Shown: piece by piece, positions 39,220 through 48,303 of the stretch
Position numbering within the stretch: position 1 is the first letter of the stretch
How the letters are laid out: each line of letters opens with the position of its first letter
IMG/VR virus record: IMGVR_UViG_3300010396_000048
Location: 1 to 64,000 of that record
Reading direction: 5' to 3' (one strand)
DNA from: a virus
Length of the DNA stretch: 64,000 nucleotides
The notes under the pieces: generated by a model
Databases searched by the model: none
Told to the model about the DNA's origin: nothing
The model's input: only the letters and a program-made list of their open reading frames with translations
Position numbers and translations under genes: made by a program

Positions 39220-40076
39220 TCACTCCTTAGAAGGTTTGATGAAGTCCCACTCGTCGTAATCCCAGGTGAGTCCCTGCGCCTCTCCCATAGCGATGTGCGT
39301 CTGCCAGAGTTCCGGTTCGGTCATCCGTTCAGCGCGCTCGTAGGGAATGCCGGCGGCGACTACTGCGTAGAAGAGTCGCTCGAGGGGGGACTGTTTTCGT
39401 TTTTTAGGACTTCCGGTTTCACGGAGAACACGACGGTATAGGCCGAACCGAGTTCGTCCAGGTCGAGACCCGTGAACCGGCGCAACACACCGTCGAGCGC
39501 CTCGATTGTTTCCGGAGGCGGCACTTCCTGGCCATCGATCGACGCGACGGCAATGCCCGTCCGGTAGTACCCGATCCGCGCCACCTCGCCGCGCGTCCAC
39601 GAATCGGCCTGCATCTGCTGGCGTGCCGTGATCTCGCGCATGGCGACCTTTTTACCCGACGTCAGTTCGAACACGCGGTTCCCATCCGGTCCGAGTTCCG
39701 TGATGAAGTCGAGGACCGACTCCAGCGTGCTCGCGGACTCCATGCCTTCTTCGCCGATCTCGACGAACTTCTTCAGGATCGCGTCCTTGAACGGGGTCCA
39801 CTGCGCCTTGTATGCGTCGCGGAGTTCGTCCTGATCGCGTCCGGAAAGGCGTTCGATCATCATCTCGAGATTCGCCGATGAGAGCACCGGCCCAATCAGG
39901 ACTTCCGTACCGTCCTCAAGCGTCAGTTTCTTGATCGATGCGGCGATGCGGTAGTATTCGGTCCTCATCGGATCCGACATAGCGCAGCAGTCCGCTCGGA
40001 CTTGCTCTGCGCTCGAGAGTGGATGCAGTTCGGCGACCTTTCCGGTGGAAAGGCGCACGGTGATCTTGTCGCTCAA
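39220..40076 (-). CDS. Tail assembly chaperone G / GT made by -1 frameshift
   Basis: The zero frame (39360-40076, 238 residues) ends shortly after V-L-K-N at the slippery site. A -1 slip there continues as R-K-Q-S-P-L-E-R-L-F-Y to 39220, adding 59 residues. The layout (short helical protein, slip near its end, then tape measure) is the conserved tail-chaperone arrangement of long-tailed phages. The two products chaperone the tape measure during tail assembly. Confidence 0.85.
39399..39405 (-). promoter_or_regulatory. -1 frameshift slippery heptamer
   Basis: On the minus strand the zero-frame codons are CTA AAA AAC, giving A AAA AAC, a classical slippery heptamer. Re-reading one base back opens the downstream frame, which stays open to 39220. 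Six As are present in the given sequence. Confidence 0.88.
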
Positions 40077-40094
40077 GGCGATACGGGTCCTCCC

Positions 40095-40547
40095 TTAGAC
40101 GCGCTGCGAGCAGGAGAAGTCGACGTGCGGCAACGTGATTGACGTGCGCGACCACTGGCCTGCTTTGTATCCGTGAAACACGACGTCGACGAACGTGTTC
40201 TGCTCGACGGCGTCGCCCGGCTTAACCGGAAGGATCGTTTCGACGATTGTGAACCGCCTCGAAGAAAGGCCGGCGTAAAACGCGGCGTCGAGCAGCTTCA
40301 CGTAGGTCGAGAAGTTGGCGTTGGCCTTTTCGACTTCGATCGAGCCGGTCCAACCGCCAGGGATTTGCTCGTGATCGACAACGCCGCCGCCGTCGATCGG
40401 GGCAGACGTTACGACCTCGTCCTTTGCGCTCGACTCCATCATACGGCGTTTGCCGTCGAGTTGGACCTGCGCTCCGGTCGTGTTGTCGATGATGACGATC
40501 GACTGCTTGGTGCCGGTCAGAAACGTACCGGTAGCGGTGACGCTCAT
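40095..40547 (-). CDS. Tail tube protein
   Basis: 150 residues, beta-rich: T-G-T-F-L-T-G-T, I-P-G-G-W-T-G-S-I-E-V, F-V-D-V-V-F-H-G-Y. Size and place between sheath and chaperones fit the contractile tail tube family. Confidence 0.7.
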   Translation of the reverse strand: MSVTATGTFLTGTKQSIVIIDNTTGAQVQLDGKRRMMESSAKDEVVTSAPIDGGGVVDHEQIPGGWTGSIEVEKANANFSTYVKLLDAAFYAGLSSRRFTIVETILPVKPGDAVEQNTFVDVVFHGYKAGQWSRTSITLPHVDFSCSQRV

Positions 40548-40575
40548 GGTTGGTGCTCCCTAACGATGTGGGCTT

Positions 40576-40607
40576 GAAAAAGAAAAAGGAGCGCGTGAAG
40601 CGCCCCC
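40576..40607 (-). terminator. Terminator between sheath and tube genes
   Basis: On the minus strand GGGGCGC-TTCAC-GCGCTCC (one G-U pair) followed by TTTTTCTTTTT. Probably tunes sheath versus downstream expression. Confidence 0.75.
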
Positions 40608-40630
40608 GAGGGGTGGAGAACCGAGAGCGG

Positions 40631-42589
40631 TTAGCCGCCCTGTGCGACGACGACTTGGACGTTCGGGCCGACCTGAACGAGGTTCAGGATGTATTGCGCG
40701 GACGAGAGCGTCGTCACGCTGACCGAGATGATCAGGAAGCCCTGACCAACGGTCTGCGGCGTGTTCTGCGAGCCGAGCACGAACGAGAAGTCGCTGATCT
40801 GTTTCGGCTGGCCGTTCTTCATCTGATTGAAGAAGGCAACCGCGGCCGACTGAATCAGCCCGAACGTGGGCTGACCGAGGTTCGCCGGGTTGGTGTCGAT
40901 CGGTCCGTCGACGAACTGCCCTTCGATCTGCTGCAACAGGTCGGTGACGAGGCACAGCATGCGGAAGTCGAGGATGCGCGTGATGCCATCGGACGCCATG
41001 CCGTGCGGCAGTCCGAGCAGCGGGCCGCGCAACGAACGCGGCGGACGACCGATGTACTCGATGCCGTTTTGCTGCCGACGGCCGGCCTCGGCTTGCGTGA
41101 CCGAGTTGATACCGTTGACGATGCGCTCGGTGCCGAGCAGTCCCGCGACGCCATTGACGGGTTGGTTACCCGGCGAGTACGCCGCCGTTTGACCGGCGAT
41201 CACCGCGGCGATCTTCGCCGAGGGATACGAGAGAATCGGCTGGCCGACGAAGACGTCGTTCACGCGCAGCCAATCGATGCCGAGTACGAGGCCCGGGTTC
41301 GAGAGCGAGTATGCCTGCCGCGTGGCAATCGCGACGTCGGTGGTCGTCCCTTGCGGGAACGAGAAGTGAATGAGGCAGTTCTCGCGCGTACGCCAGGCGA
41401 CCATGTCCTGCACGATCGTCGGGTCGGTGAGGCCAGCGATCATCGCCTGTCCGCCCGAGACCTGGCCGTTGAAGGCGTACAGGCCCGTGGGACCGACTTC
41501 GAGGTCTTGGCCGAGCAGAATCTCCGGCGTGAGACCGGAGGTGCCGTCCGTGCCGCCGTCGGCCGCTTGCGGCTCGTTCAGCGTGGGCGGAATCGCAGCG
41601 TTGCCGGCGACTGCCGTCCAATAGGCCGAGCCCGATACGTTGCTGAGCGCGCCGTTGATCGCGGCGATGGCGTTGGTTTGCGCCGTGGCGGAATCGTAAC
41701 CGCCGCCGGCCGTCGCGTACGCAACGATATTCGCAAAGACTTCCGTTTGGAAGCCCGGGAAGTTGAGCGAGATCGACAGCACCGGCTGATAGTTCATCGA
41801 GCCGGACTGCAAGGTCACGAGCCCCGACGCGCCGGCGTTGCTCGGGTTGGGCAGCGAACCGGTGAACTTGTTCGTGAGGATGAGGAAGTTGACGTCGCTG
41901 CCGTTCGTGCCGCCGGTGAGTGCCGTCGGGCTGTTGGGCGTGATCGTTGCACCGCCACCCGTGGCTGTACCGGAGATGACGATGGAGTTGCCGCCCGTTC
42001 CGGGTTTCAACGCTGCAATGCCGATCGTATCGGAGCCTCCGGGGAACACCGGTTGAACGAAGGCTTTGCCGCCAACGACCGCGCCCGTCTGATTGAACAG
42101 CGCGCATACTGCTGCGACGATGTCGTCCAGCGAATCGTCGGCTTGCACCGTGTAGGGCGCCGAAGTGTACGAAAGCGCACCGCTAGCGTTTGATGCCGCG
42201 ACCGTCATCGTGACGGTGTTGCCTGCTGCGGGCGAGCCGCCGATGGTTAGTTCGCCGGCTGCGTAGTTTCCGGACGTACCGAGGTCCATGACCGCGGCAA
42301 CGTCGGTGCCATCCGTACGGCGCGAGCCGAGGAACTGCTGGCACTCGGGCATGGCGGTCAAACCGGCACGCACGAGCGAATACGGCGAGGCCGTATCGTT
42401 ACCGAATAGCGCCAGAAGTGACGGCCCGTCGGTAAACGGCTGAGGGTCGTCGACGGGTCCGTAGTTGCCGCCGCCTTCGATGGCGATCAGGCCCGTTGCT
42501 GGTCCGACCGGAGTCGGTGGAACGGTGACCGGACTGGTGAAGACGCCGTCCGTGGTGAAGTTCCCGGGGTTGGTATCCGTGATAATCAT
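40631..42589 (-). CDS. Tail sheath protein
   Basis: 652 residues. The C-terminal third (G-R-P-P-R-S-L...D-F-R-M-L-C-L-V-T-D-L-L-Q...N-L-V-Q-V) and the N-terminal P-A-T-G-L-I-A-I-E-G fit phage sheath proteins. Residues about 110-230 form an inserted beta domain with Y-T-V-Q-A-D-D-S-L-D-D-I. Similar segments occur in the proteins at 48685 and 50739. Defines the phage as a myovirus. Confidence 0.88.
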   Translation of the reverse strand: MIITDTNPGNFTTDGVFTSPVTVPPTPVGPATGLIAIEGGGNYGPVDDPQPFTDGPSLLALFGNDTASPYSLVRAGLTAMPECQQFLGSRRTDGTDVAAVMDLGTSGNYAAGELTIGGSPAAGNTVTMTVAASNASGALSYTSAPYTVQADDSLDDIVAAVCALFNQTGAVVGGKAFVQPVFPGGSDTIGIAALKPGTGGNSIVISGTATGGGATITPNSPTALTGGTNGSDVNFLILTNKFTGSLPNPSNAGASGLVTLQSGSMNYQPVLSISLNFPGFQTEVFANIVAYATAGGGYDSATAQTNAIAAINGALSNVSGSAYWTAVAGNAAIPPTLNEPQAADGGTDGTSGLTPEILLGQDLEVGPTGLYAFNGQVSGGQAMIAGLTDPTIVQDMVAWRTRENCLIHFSFPQGTTTDVAIATRQAYSLSNPGLVLGIDWLRVNDVFVGQPILSYPSAKIAAVIAGQTAAYSPGNQPVNGVAGLLGTERIVNGINSVTQAEAGRRQQNGIEYIGRPPRSLRGPLLGLPHGMASDGITRILDFRMLCLVTDLLQQIEGQFVDGPIDTNPANLGQPTFGLIQSAAVAFFNQMKNGQPKQISDFSFVLGSQNTPQTVGQGFLIISVSVTTLSSAQYILNLVQVGPNVQVVVAQGG

Positions 42590-42610
42590 GTGGGCCTCTC
42601 AATGGGCAAA

Positions 42611-42636
42611 CAAAAAGAGGCCGGTAGGCCCCTCGG
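42611..42636 (-). terminator. Terminator upstream of the sheath gene
   Basis: On the minus strand GAGGGGCC-TACC-GGCCTC followed by TTTTTG, 22 nt before the sheath ATG region. Confidence 0.65.
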
Positions 42637-42666
42637 ACGTGCTGAAGTGCGGGGTTGAAACGAGGT

Positions 42667-42933
42667 TTACGTTGCGCGCAAGATCACGAGACCGTGCGCG
42701 TACGGTGACGCATTGGAAAAGGTCGCGACGATGACGTCGCCAGCAGCCACCGGAATCTTTCCGATAAAGACGCAACGCCTGCCGGTCGATTGCACGACCA
42801 CCGTGCCGTTTTTCGTCATGGTCAGTTGGGCGTTTTTATCCTCGGAGCGTGCCATGATGCGACGGACGGCCCCAGTCGCAGAAGCGGTCCAGGTGAGAGC
42901 CGTACCGTTGCCGTACGTTGCGCCGTGAATCAT
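42667..42933 (-). CDS. Hypothetical small beta-rich protein, 88 aa
   Basis: Starts MIHGATYGNGTALTWTAS. Beta-strand pattern with V-V-V-Q and G-R-R-C-V-F-I. In a cluster of virion decoration-like genes. Unknown. Confidence 0.5.
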   Translation of the reverse strand: MIHGATYGNGTALTWTASATGAVRRIMARSEDKNAQLTMTKNGTVVVQSTGRRCVFIGKIPVAAGDVIVATFSNASPYAHGLVILRAT

Positions 42934-42945
42934 GCGTCGGGGCTC

Positions 42946-43473
42946 CTACGAAAGCGTGAAGGTAACGTTCCAGGTGCTCGTCGCACCGCCCGATGTCGTC
43001 ACGGTGAGGGTTGCGGTGTACGTTCCCGTGGAACCGTACGTATGGCTGGGGCTCGGCAACGCAGAGGTGTTGGAATCGCCAAAATCCCAGGCGTACGTAA
43101 TAATCGAACCCTGCGATCCGTCGACGATCGACAGATTCGTGAAGTCGACCGTAAGGCCGGAGATTTCGATGTCCGCGATCGCGGCGACGGAGCCTTCCGG
43201 GCTATCCGTGAATCCGATGTCGGACTCGACGCTTTGGCTCTCAATGGTGAGGAGACCATCGTCGACCGTGAAAACGGCTTCGCTCGCTTCGGTCGGACCG
43301 TCGAGATTGAGCGAACCGCCGGCACCGATGTGCACGACCGGATCACCGGTTGTTCCACCGTACAACTGTGCGTAGTTCTGAATCTTGAGATCGCCGCCGT
43401 TATCAACGAGCACGTCGCAGGTCAGCTTGGCGTTGAAGGTAAGGTCGGTCGATGCCTGTATGAGTACGGCCAT
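42946..43473 (-). CDS. Virion-associated protein with C-terminal PKD domain
   Basis: 175 residues. The C-terminal 60 residues contain ITYAWDFGDSNTS...HTYGSTGTYTATLTV, the PKD signature (W-D-F-G-D and H-T-Y). The N-terminal part is beta-rich and resembles the neighbouring longer protein. Such Ig-like domains decorate phage heads, tails and fibres and bind cell-surface sugars weakly. Confidence 0.65.
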   Translation of the reverse strand: MAVLIQASTDLTFNAKLTCDVLVDNGGDLKIQNYAQLYGGTTGDPVVHIGAGGSLNLDGPTEASEAVFTVDDGLLTIESQSVESDIGFTDSPEGSVAAIADIEISGLTVDFTNLSIVDGSQGSIITYAWDFGDSNTSALPSPSHTYGSTGTYTATLTVTTSGGATSTWNVTFTLS

Positions 43474-43474
43474 G

Positions 43475-44551
43475 TTAGCTCACCACGACCGGACGCTTGG
43501 TGACGCAGACTTTCCCATTCCCGCTGGTGACCGTTAGCGTTACGAGATACGAACCCGCATCGGCATATGCGTAAGTTGGGTTCCGATCGGCACTCGTGCC
43601 GGATCCGTCGCCGAAGTCCCATGCCCATGACGCTTCGCCGTCGGCGCTTGCATCGGTATAAGTACCGTCTGTGAAGTCGACCGTGTGGCCGCCAACATCT
43701 TCGTAGTCGAAGTACGCCAGCACGCCGCCGTTCTTCATGTTGATGCTGGCGTCGACGTGCGTGAGGCTCACACCGGCAATGTCAAGCGTTCCACCGCCAA
43801 GATTGACGGTCGGTCCAAACCAGTGGCCGATGAACATCGCCTGGCTCGGCGTGACCGCGCTCATAATCCAACTCGCGTCGGATTCTACCGTTACGTCAAC
43901 GTCTGAGGCGCCGCTGCCGTCATAGCCAGGCTCGACAAAGACCTCATTGCCGTCCGTCGGCAGACCGATCTTCATCACGCCCTTGACGAGGAGCGTGCCG
44001 ACGCCGGGTCCGAACGACAGCGAGTTTCCCGCGTCGTCCTGAGCGTCGATAATGAGCGTGCCGCCATCGACGGTGATCGAGTCGCCATCGACGCCGATGT
44101 CGAACGCTGGCTCTGCGCCAGAAGCGGTCGCATTCCCAATGAGGAACGTGCCGCCGTTCTTGACGTAGACCGGCGTGACGCCGCCCATGAGGTTGAACGA
44201 GCCGGGGTACGAGTAGTAGATGCCGTTTGTATCTACGGTGAAATCGCAGCCTTCGGCTTGGATGTCCAAGCCGGCATCGTCGAACGTAGCCTGAGCGCCG
44301 CCGTCCGTATCGACGAAACAGCGGCCGCTCTCGACGACGAAGATTCCCGAAAAGTTCTTTGCGAGAAAGAATCCGGTCGGCGCGTGAATGACCTCAGCGG
44401 TCAGGTCGCCTTCAAGTCCGAGCGTTGCATCGAGATCTTCGGCCGGTGGTCCAGGAGGAGTCGGCGAAGTCTGTCGTAGGTAGACGTTGGGGCCTTGGAC
44501 CTGAACGCCCGTGACCTTACGGTTGGCGACGTTACGGTTGAACTGAATCAT
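43475..44551 (-). CDS. Virion-associated protein with C-terminal PKD domain, 358 aa
   Basis: Start at 44551 (MIQFNRNVANRK). Residues about 40-280 form a regular beta-repeat (G-G-T-L-x-I-D-A type, likely beta-helix) and the end carries WAWDFGDGSG...Y-A-Y-A-D-A-G-S-Y-L-V. A paralogue of the product of 42946-43473 with a longer stalk; probably an adhesin or decoration protein. Confidence 0.6.
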   Translation of the reverse strand: MIQFNRNVANRKVTGVQVQGPNVYLRQTSPTPPGPPAEDLDATLGLEGDLTAEVIHAPTGFFLAKNFSGIFVVESGRCFVDTDGGAQATFDDAGLDIQAEGCDFTVDTNGIYYSYPGSFNLMGGVTPVYVKNGGTFLIGNATASGAEPAFDIGVDGDSITVDGGTLIIDAQDDAGNSLSFGPGVGTLLVKGVMKIGLPTDGNEVFVEPGYDGSGASDVDVTVESDASWIMSAVTPSQAMFIGHWFGPTVNLGGGTLDIAGVSLTHVDASINMKNGGVLAYFDYEDVGGHTVDFTDGTYTDASADGEASWAWDFGDGSGTSADRNPTYAYADAGSYLVTLTVTSGNGKVCVTKRPVVVS

Positions 44552-44562
44552 CGGCCATCGTC

Positions 44563-44862
44563 CTAGATCGACTGGCCGACATAGAGCGGACGCAACGGCG
44601 TCTGAATGAACGGGCTCGAACCATACTGTGCCTGCACCTGCCATTGGTACGTGCCATACTCGCTGGCCGGAAAATCGTTCGGAACGGTCGTGTATGTGGC
44701 GTACGTTCCATCGTCCGATGGCGTCATGTCGAATACTTTGCGCGTATGCGTTACGGGCGAAATCGTCACAAGTTGGACGACAGTCGCTCCAGTGAGGTTG
44801 CGGAACCCGGTGCCGACGGTGGGCGTGAAGGTGATCTCTACGCCGTAGTCGCCTGCCTGCAT
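44563..44862 (-). CDS. Hypothetical Ig-like/BppU-N-like protein
   Basis: 99 residues, beta-rich: D-Y-G-V-E-I-T-F-T-P, N-L-T-G-A-T, G-T-Y-Q-W-Q-V-Q-A-Q-Y. The pattern is that of small adaptor domains at the base of baseplate adhesins. Unproven. Confidence 0.5.
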   Translation of the reverse strand: MQAGDYGVEITFTPTVGTGFRNLTGATVVQLVTISPVTHTRKVFDMTPSDDGTYATYTTVPNDFPASEYGTYQWQVQAQYGSSPFIQTPLRPLYVGQSI

Positions 44863-44873
44863 CGGGTGATTCC

Positions 44874-45539
44874 TTACGCCATGAGCGGAGCGGTGAGATC
44901 GACTTGCGCGACGAGTGCGCCTTCAAAGGCGAGCACGGAAGTGAGGCCACCGCTGAAACTGAGCTGATCGACCAACGGCGCGGACAGTGCGAGCTTAGCT
45001 GGTGGCGAACCGCCGCCGGTGACTAGACGGCCGACAAACGAAAGCGCTGCCCGGAGAGAGCGGGAGATGAGGCGTGCGATGCCGCCCGCGGGTGCGACGA
45101 CTGCGGTCAGACGCTTGCGAATGGACTTGGCGATCGTAGCGGCCGGAATGATCGCGGCCGTGAACGCCTTACCGATGGCCTTGCCGAGCGCTGAGCTTGC
45201 AGCGATTTGCGCTGCCAGGACGACACTGTGAACCGTTCCCGTAACCAAAGAGCCAGCCGGGGCGATGACCGCGCTCTGGAGCAATCCTACGGCTTTGGAA
45301 AGGGTCGCGGACGATTGAACTTCAGCCGTCAGAAGCGCAAAGACGGTGCGGGTTAACCCACCGGCCGAGACCGACGCGGCCAGGTTCCTGAAAATCGACC
45401 GAACGAGACTTCCGACCGGGGTGACCGATGCGGCGAGCCGTTTCTCGGTGTTCTTTGCGAGGGAGCCGACCGAGTCGATTTCAGCGGTGAGGTCCTGGAT
45501 GATGGGGCCCGTATCGTGAGGCCAAAGGAGTAGTGGCAT
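44874..45539 (-). CDS. Protein of eight or nine 18-residue repeats
   Basis: 221 residues. From residue about 17 to 185 the protein repeats an 18-residue unit with consensus L-T-A-x-V-x-P-x-G-S-L-x-K-x-I-x-K-x. Alternating hydrophobic residues and a Gly/Ala-Ser turn suggest a solenoid or membrane-active fold. Tandem units of this type are known to me from phage proteins of high-GC bacteria, without function. Confidence 0.6.
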   Translation of the reverse strand: MPLLLWPHDTGPIIQDLTAEIDSVGSLAKNTEKRLAASVTPVGSLVRSIFRNLAASVSAGGLTRTVFALLTAEVQSSATLSKAVGLLQSAVIAPAGSLVTGTVHSVVLAAQIAASSALGKAIGKAFTAAIIPAATIAKSIRKRLTAVVAPAGGIARLISRSLRAALSFVGRLVTGGGSPPAKLALSAPLVDQLSFSGGLTSVLAFEGALVAQVDLTAPLMA

Positions 45540-45597
45540 CCCTTAGCCTCCGAGAAAATCCGATGGGTTTAGAGCAGCGCGCTTATCGCCTGTCTCA

Positions 45598-46995
45598 TCA
45601 AATCGGGAGCCACAGGTTTATCGTGGATGAACCAGCGCCGACTTCGACCATGCCCGCGAAGTTCGTACCATTGAATATCGACGTGCATATATCCGCGCCG
45701 TTGTAAACGGGCGGAACTACCGGGATGCCGTACACGATTTGATTGTTCGCGCCACCATCGGAACCAATCCAAGGAGTGGGCATAGAGCCATGAGGAGCAA
45801 AAGCCTGGCCGCCTGACGACGAGTTGGGGGACAGCAGCACCAAATCGTTCGCCGCAACGCCCCCAAGGCAGGAGCTGTTTGCGCTTTGCACGATGGGTGT
45901 GCCGGTATTGAAGTTTGCGACCTCAACGACCGTAATTGATACGTCGCTGTTTCCTAGAGCAAAAGGCGTGATTGTCGTGCCAACGTCACCAGGGCCAGCG
46001 ACCTTATAGGCAGCGCCGGCAGCGGGCGTGCAGCATCCGTTTGCGTAAATACTCGTCCAACCGCTTTGCACGGACCATTGGACTGTGTTGCAGCAAGAAA
46101 TGAACGCCACCAACAAATCGCCCTGTACGATAGTGCGCTGCATGGGGACCGCTGGCGCGGCAGTCGCGCCTGGGTCAGCCGATACGCCGTAGTTCGCGAC
46201 ATACGGCGTATCGTATTGGCCGACGTAACCGTACAGTTGCGCACCCGGTCCACCATCAGTCAGGGAAACGACCTGCCCAACGGTCCCGGCACCCGTTGGG
46301 ACACCCGTCGTCGTAGGGACACCCCCGCCGCTGGAGCACCCCGCCGGAATGTTTATTTGTGCTCCCGGTCCTACGCTTGGAGCAGCCGCACACGCGGTTG
46401 GGCTCACGATGGGCGAAGGCAGAGGCGATGGCTGACACCCGGCCGGAATCGACAGCGCCCAACTCGGCCAGGTACCGCTAAGACCAGGCGATGCCGCGCA
46501 AGCGGTCGCCGTTACCGTAGGGTTTGGAGAGGCAGTTCCCGTACCCCCCTTCGCGACAGCGAGAGGGAGCGGAAGTATCTGCGCGATCGACGGGGCCAGC
46601 GTATTGCAGTCCACTGTCAACGTGGTCGAACTCGACCCACCCGTACCAATGAACTGCAGCGTTCCCTGCGCGCTCGGATAGATGATGTAGCCGGAAGCAC
46701 CAGAACTCGGTGTGAAGGCCGTGAGCGGAGCCGCACCAGAATCCAGATTCAGATTCAGAACGATGGGCACCGTTGTGTTCGACGGCTCAAACTTCACCGC
46801 CACCGACCCTGTGTACCCCGTACCCGGATTGGTAATGCGGCACTGCGACGATGCGGGGATAGAAACCGGGGCCGTGGTCGCCGAAACGGAAACGGTCGCA
46901 TGGTACGGAGCCGTGACCTGCGCCACGCCGTTCTGCGCCAACCCAAGTGCAATAACCGCCGCCGCAAAGAGCGACAGCCCTAAACCCTTCTTCAT
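45598..46995 (-). CDS. Tail-fibre-like protein with signal peptide and GGTG motif
   Basis: 465 residues. Residues 1-25 form a signal peptide (MKKGLGLSLFAAAVIALGL...G-V-A-Q). Near residue 145, L-P-L-P-L-A-V-A-K-G-G-T-G-T is the classic short fibre motif. The C-terminal half is a separate Cys-containing beta domain ending NLWLPI. GGAGAT lies 4 nt before the ATG. The mix of export signal and fibre motif is unusual. Confidence 0.6.
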   Translation of the reverse strand: MKKGLGLSLFAAAVIALGLAQNGVAQVTAPYHATVSVSATTAPVSIPASSQCRITNPGTGYTGSVAVKFEPSNTTVPIVLNLNLDSGAAPLTAFTPSSGASGYIIYPSAQGTLQFIGTGGSSSTTLTVDCNTLAPSIAQILPLPLAVAKGGTGTASPNPTVTATACAASPGLSGTWPSWALSIPAGCQPSPLPSPIVSPTACAAAPSVGPGAQINIPAGCSSGGGVPTTTGVPTGAGTVGQVVSLTDGGPGAQLYGYVGQYDTPYVANYGVSADPGATAAPAVPMQRTIVQGDLLVAFISCCNTVQWSVQSGWTSIYANGCCTPAAGAAYKVAGPGDVGTTITPFALGNSDVSITVVEVANFNTGTPIVQSANSSCLGGVAANDLVLLSPNSSSGGQAFAPHGSMPTPWIGSDGGANNQIVYGIPVVPPVYNGADICTSIFNGTNFAGMVEVGAGSSTINLWLPI

Positions 46996-47004
46996 TCGAT
47001 CTCC

Positions 47005-47484
47005 CTAGAAGTCGCAGACGTTAACGCCGGAATCGGTACCATCCCAGATGCCGTAGAGCGCTCCGGTATAAGCCACCGGGAGCGTCCACTGACCACCGCC
47101 GGGAATCTTCCACAGCACAGCCGTACCGGACGCCGCGACGGAGCTTGAGAGGCCGACGTACAGGTTATCCTGAGACAAGTTGTTTAGCACGACGCCAACG
47201 CGCGCTGCTCGCGCAGCCAAAATCTGTGTGGCCGAGGTGGCAGCGGCGACGTTCGTAACTGTACCGCTGGAAACGCGCCCAACGATGACGTGAGCGTTCC
47301 CGTCTGAATCGACCGCCTGAAACTGCTCCGAGCCATCCGTGCCGTCACCAATCGCTACGACCTGACGCAGTGAAGCGGGGGGCGTGGGATTGGCCAGGCT
47401 CGACCCACCAAGGATGCCCTCAATGGGTACCAGCGCGGAGGATGATGCGTCTTTTACCGCTGCTTCACTTGGAGTTACCGCCAT
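47005..47484 (-). CDS. Hypothetical virion protein, 159 aa
   Basis: Beta-rich with L-A-A-R-A-A-R-V-G-V-V-L-N-N and L-Y-V-G-L-S segments. I associate this pattern with small phage decoration proteins (S-R-x-x-V-x-I-x-N-x-S). No signal peptide. Role uncertain. Confidence 0.5.
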   Translation of the reverse strand: MAVTPSEAAVKDASSSALVPIEGILGGSSLANPTPPASLRQVVAIGDGTDGSEQFQAVDSDGNAHVIVGRVSSGTVTNVAAATSATQILAARAARVGVVLNNLSQDNLYVGLSSSVAASGTAVLWKIPGGGQWTLPVAYTGALYGIWDGTDSGVNVCDF

Positions 47485-47487
47485 AAC

Positions 47488-48303
47488 TCAATTTCCGCTT
47501 TGCAATAAAAGCGTATATTGCCACTGAATACTGTCGCCACTCGAAACGTTCACGGCGCTGAAAACTTTATGGTCGAGCATCACCGGGCGAATCACCAGCG
47601 CATCGGCGTTCGCAGGGAACGTGCCGGCCGCCGTCCCATCCGTGACCTTGTACCACGCCGGAACGGTGACGGTGCTCGTCGTATTCGACAGCGCCAACCC
47701 GTAGATGTTCGGGCTCTTGGTGGTGTCAACAAAGATAAACTGCTGCTCGCCCTGCGCCGTTGAACTCGATGCCGTATAAGGCGTTCCGGTTGCGATACCT
47801 GTCGTTGCCGAGCCGCCCGTCCACGGGGTTCCGGTCGTCGCCGACAGTGTGCCGTTCGTAAACAGCCCAAACTCCGTCACCGCCTCCGTGCCAGTGTAGC
47901 TAATCGTGCAGGTGACGCGATAGGACTGCGAGTTCGCCGCGGAAACGAGAGCCTGCGTTCCGGCGACCGGAGCGATCGAATCCCACGTCTGCAAGGAAAT
48001 GTCCGTCGCCGCGGCAGCCGTCGTTCCCGTACCACTCGCGCAATACTTCGCCAGAGCCAAGGTGTTGATTGGGGCGCCGGAAGGACCGGCCCACGCGAAG
48101 TCGTTGGCCATCGCCGTAACGCCCGCGTTCGTGACCGCACCCGTGCCCAAGTCTCTACGGCCGAGCAGTTTGCCATGCCGGTAGTGGGCGACCCAAACGT
48201 GACCGATCGGACGCCAATGCGCCGTCTTAAGTCCTGAGTCTTTCGGGGCAGCGCAGCCCGCAATCAGCAGGGCCGATAGGAGGCCAAGTACGAGCTTCTT
48301 CAC
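47488..48303 (-). CDS. Phage protein with lipoprotein signal
   Basis: 271 residues from a GTG overlapping the upstream stop (GTGA). The start reads VKKLVLGLLSALLIAGC, a lipobox with Cys17. The mature part begins with R-D-L-G-T-G-A-V-T-N-A-G-V-T-A-M-A-N-D-F-A-W, which recurs in phage structural-region proteins. A GTG at 48315 is an alternative start. Confidence 0.6.
   Translation of the reverse strand: MKKLVLGLLSALLIAGCAAPKDSGLKTAHWRPIGHVWVAHYRHGKLLGRRDLGTGAVTNAGVTAMANDFAWAGPSGAPINTLALAKYCASGTGTTAAAATDISLQTWDSIAPVAGTQALVSAANSQSYRVTCTISYTGTEAVTEFGLFTNGTLSATTGTPWTGGSATTGIATGTPYTASSSTAQGEQQFIFVDTTKSPNIYGLALSNTTSTVTVPAWYKVTDGTAAGTFPANADALVIRPVMLDHKVFSAVNVSSGDSIQWQYTLLLQSGN

Noticed and set aside
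39360-39600. Separate gene starting upstream in the -1 frame of the chaperone region
   Set aside because: Upstream of the slippery site that frame is Arg/Gly-rich shadow; only the part after the heptamer is protein-like, which fits frameshifting.
40550-42193. Long plus-strand ORF of 547 codons opposite the sheath gene
   Set aside because: Very rich in Arg, Asp, Glu and Val, as expected from the antisense of a high-GC gene. It runs antisense to the sheath gene, whose frame is strongly protein-like.
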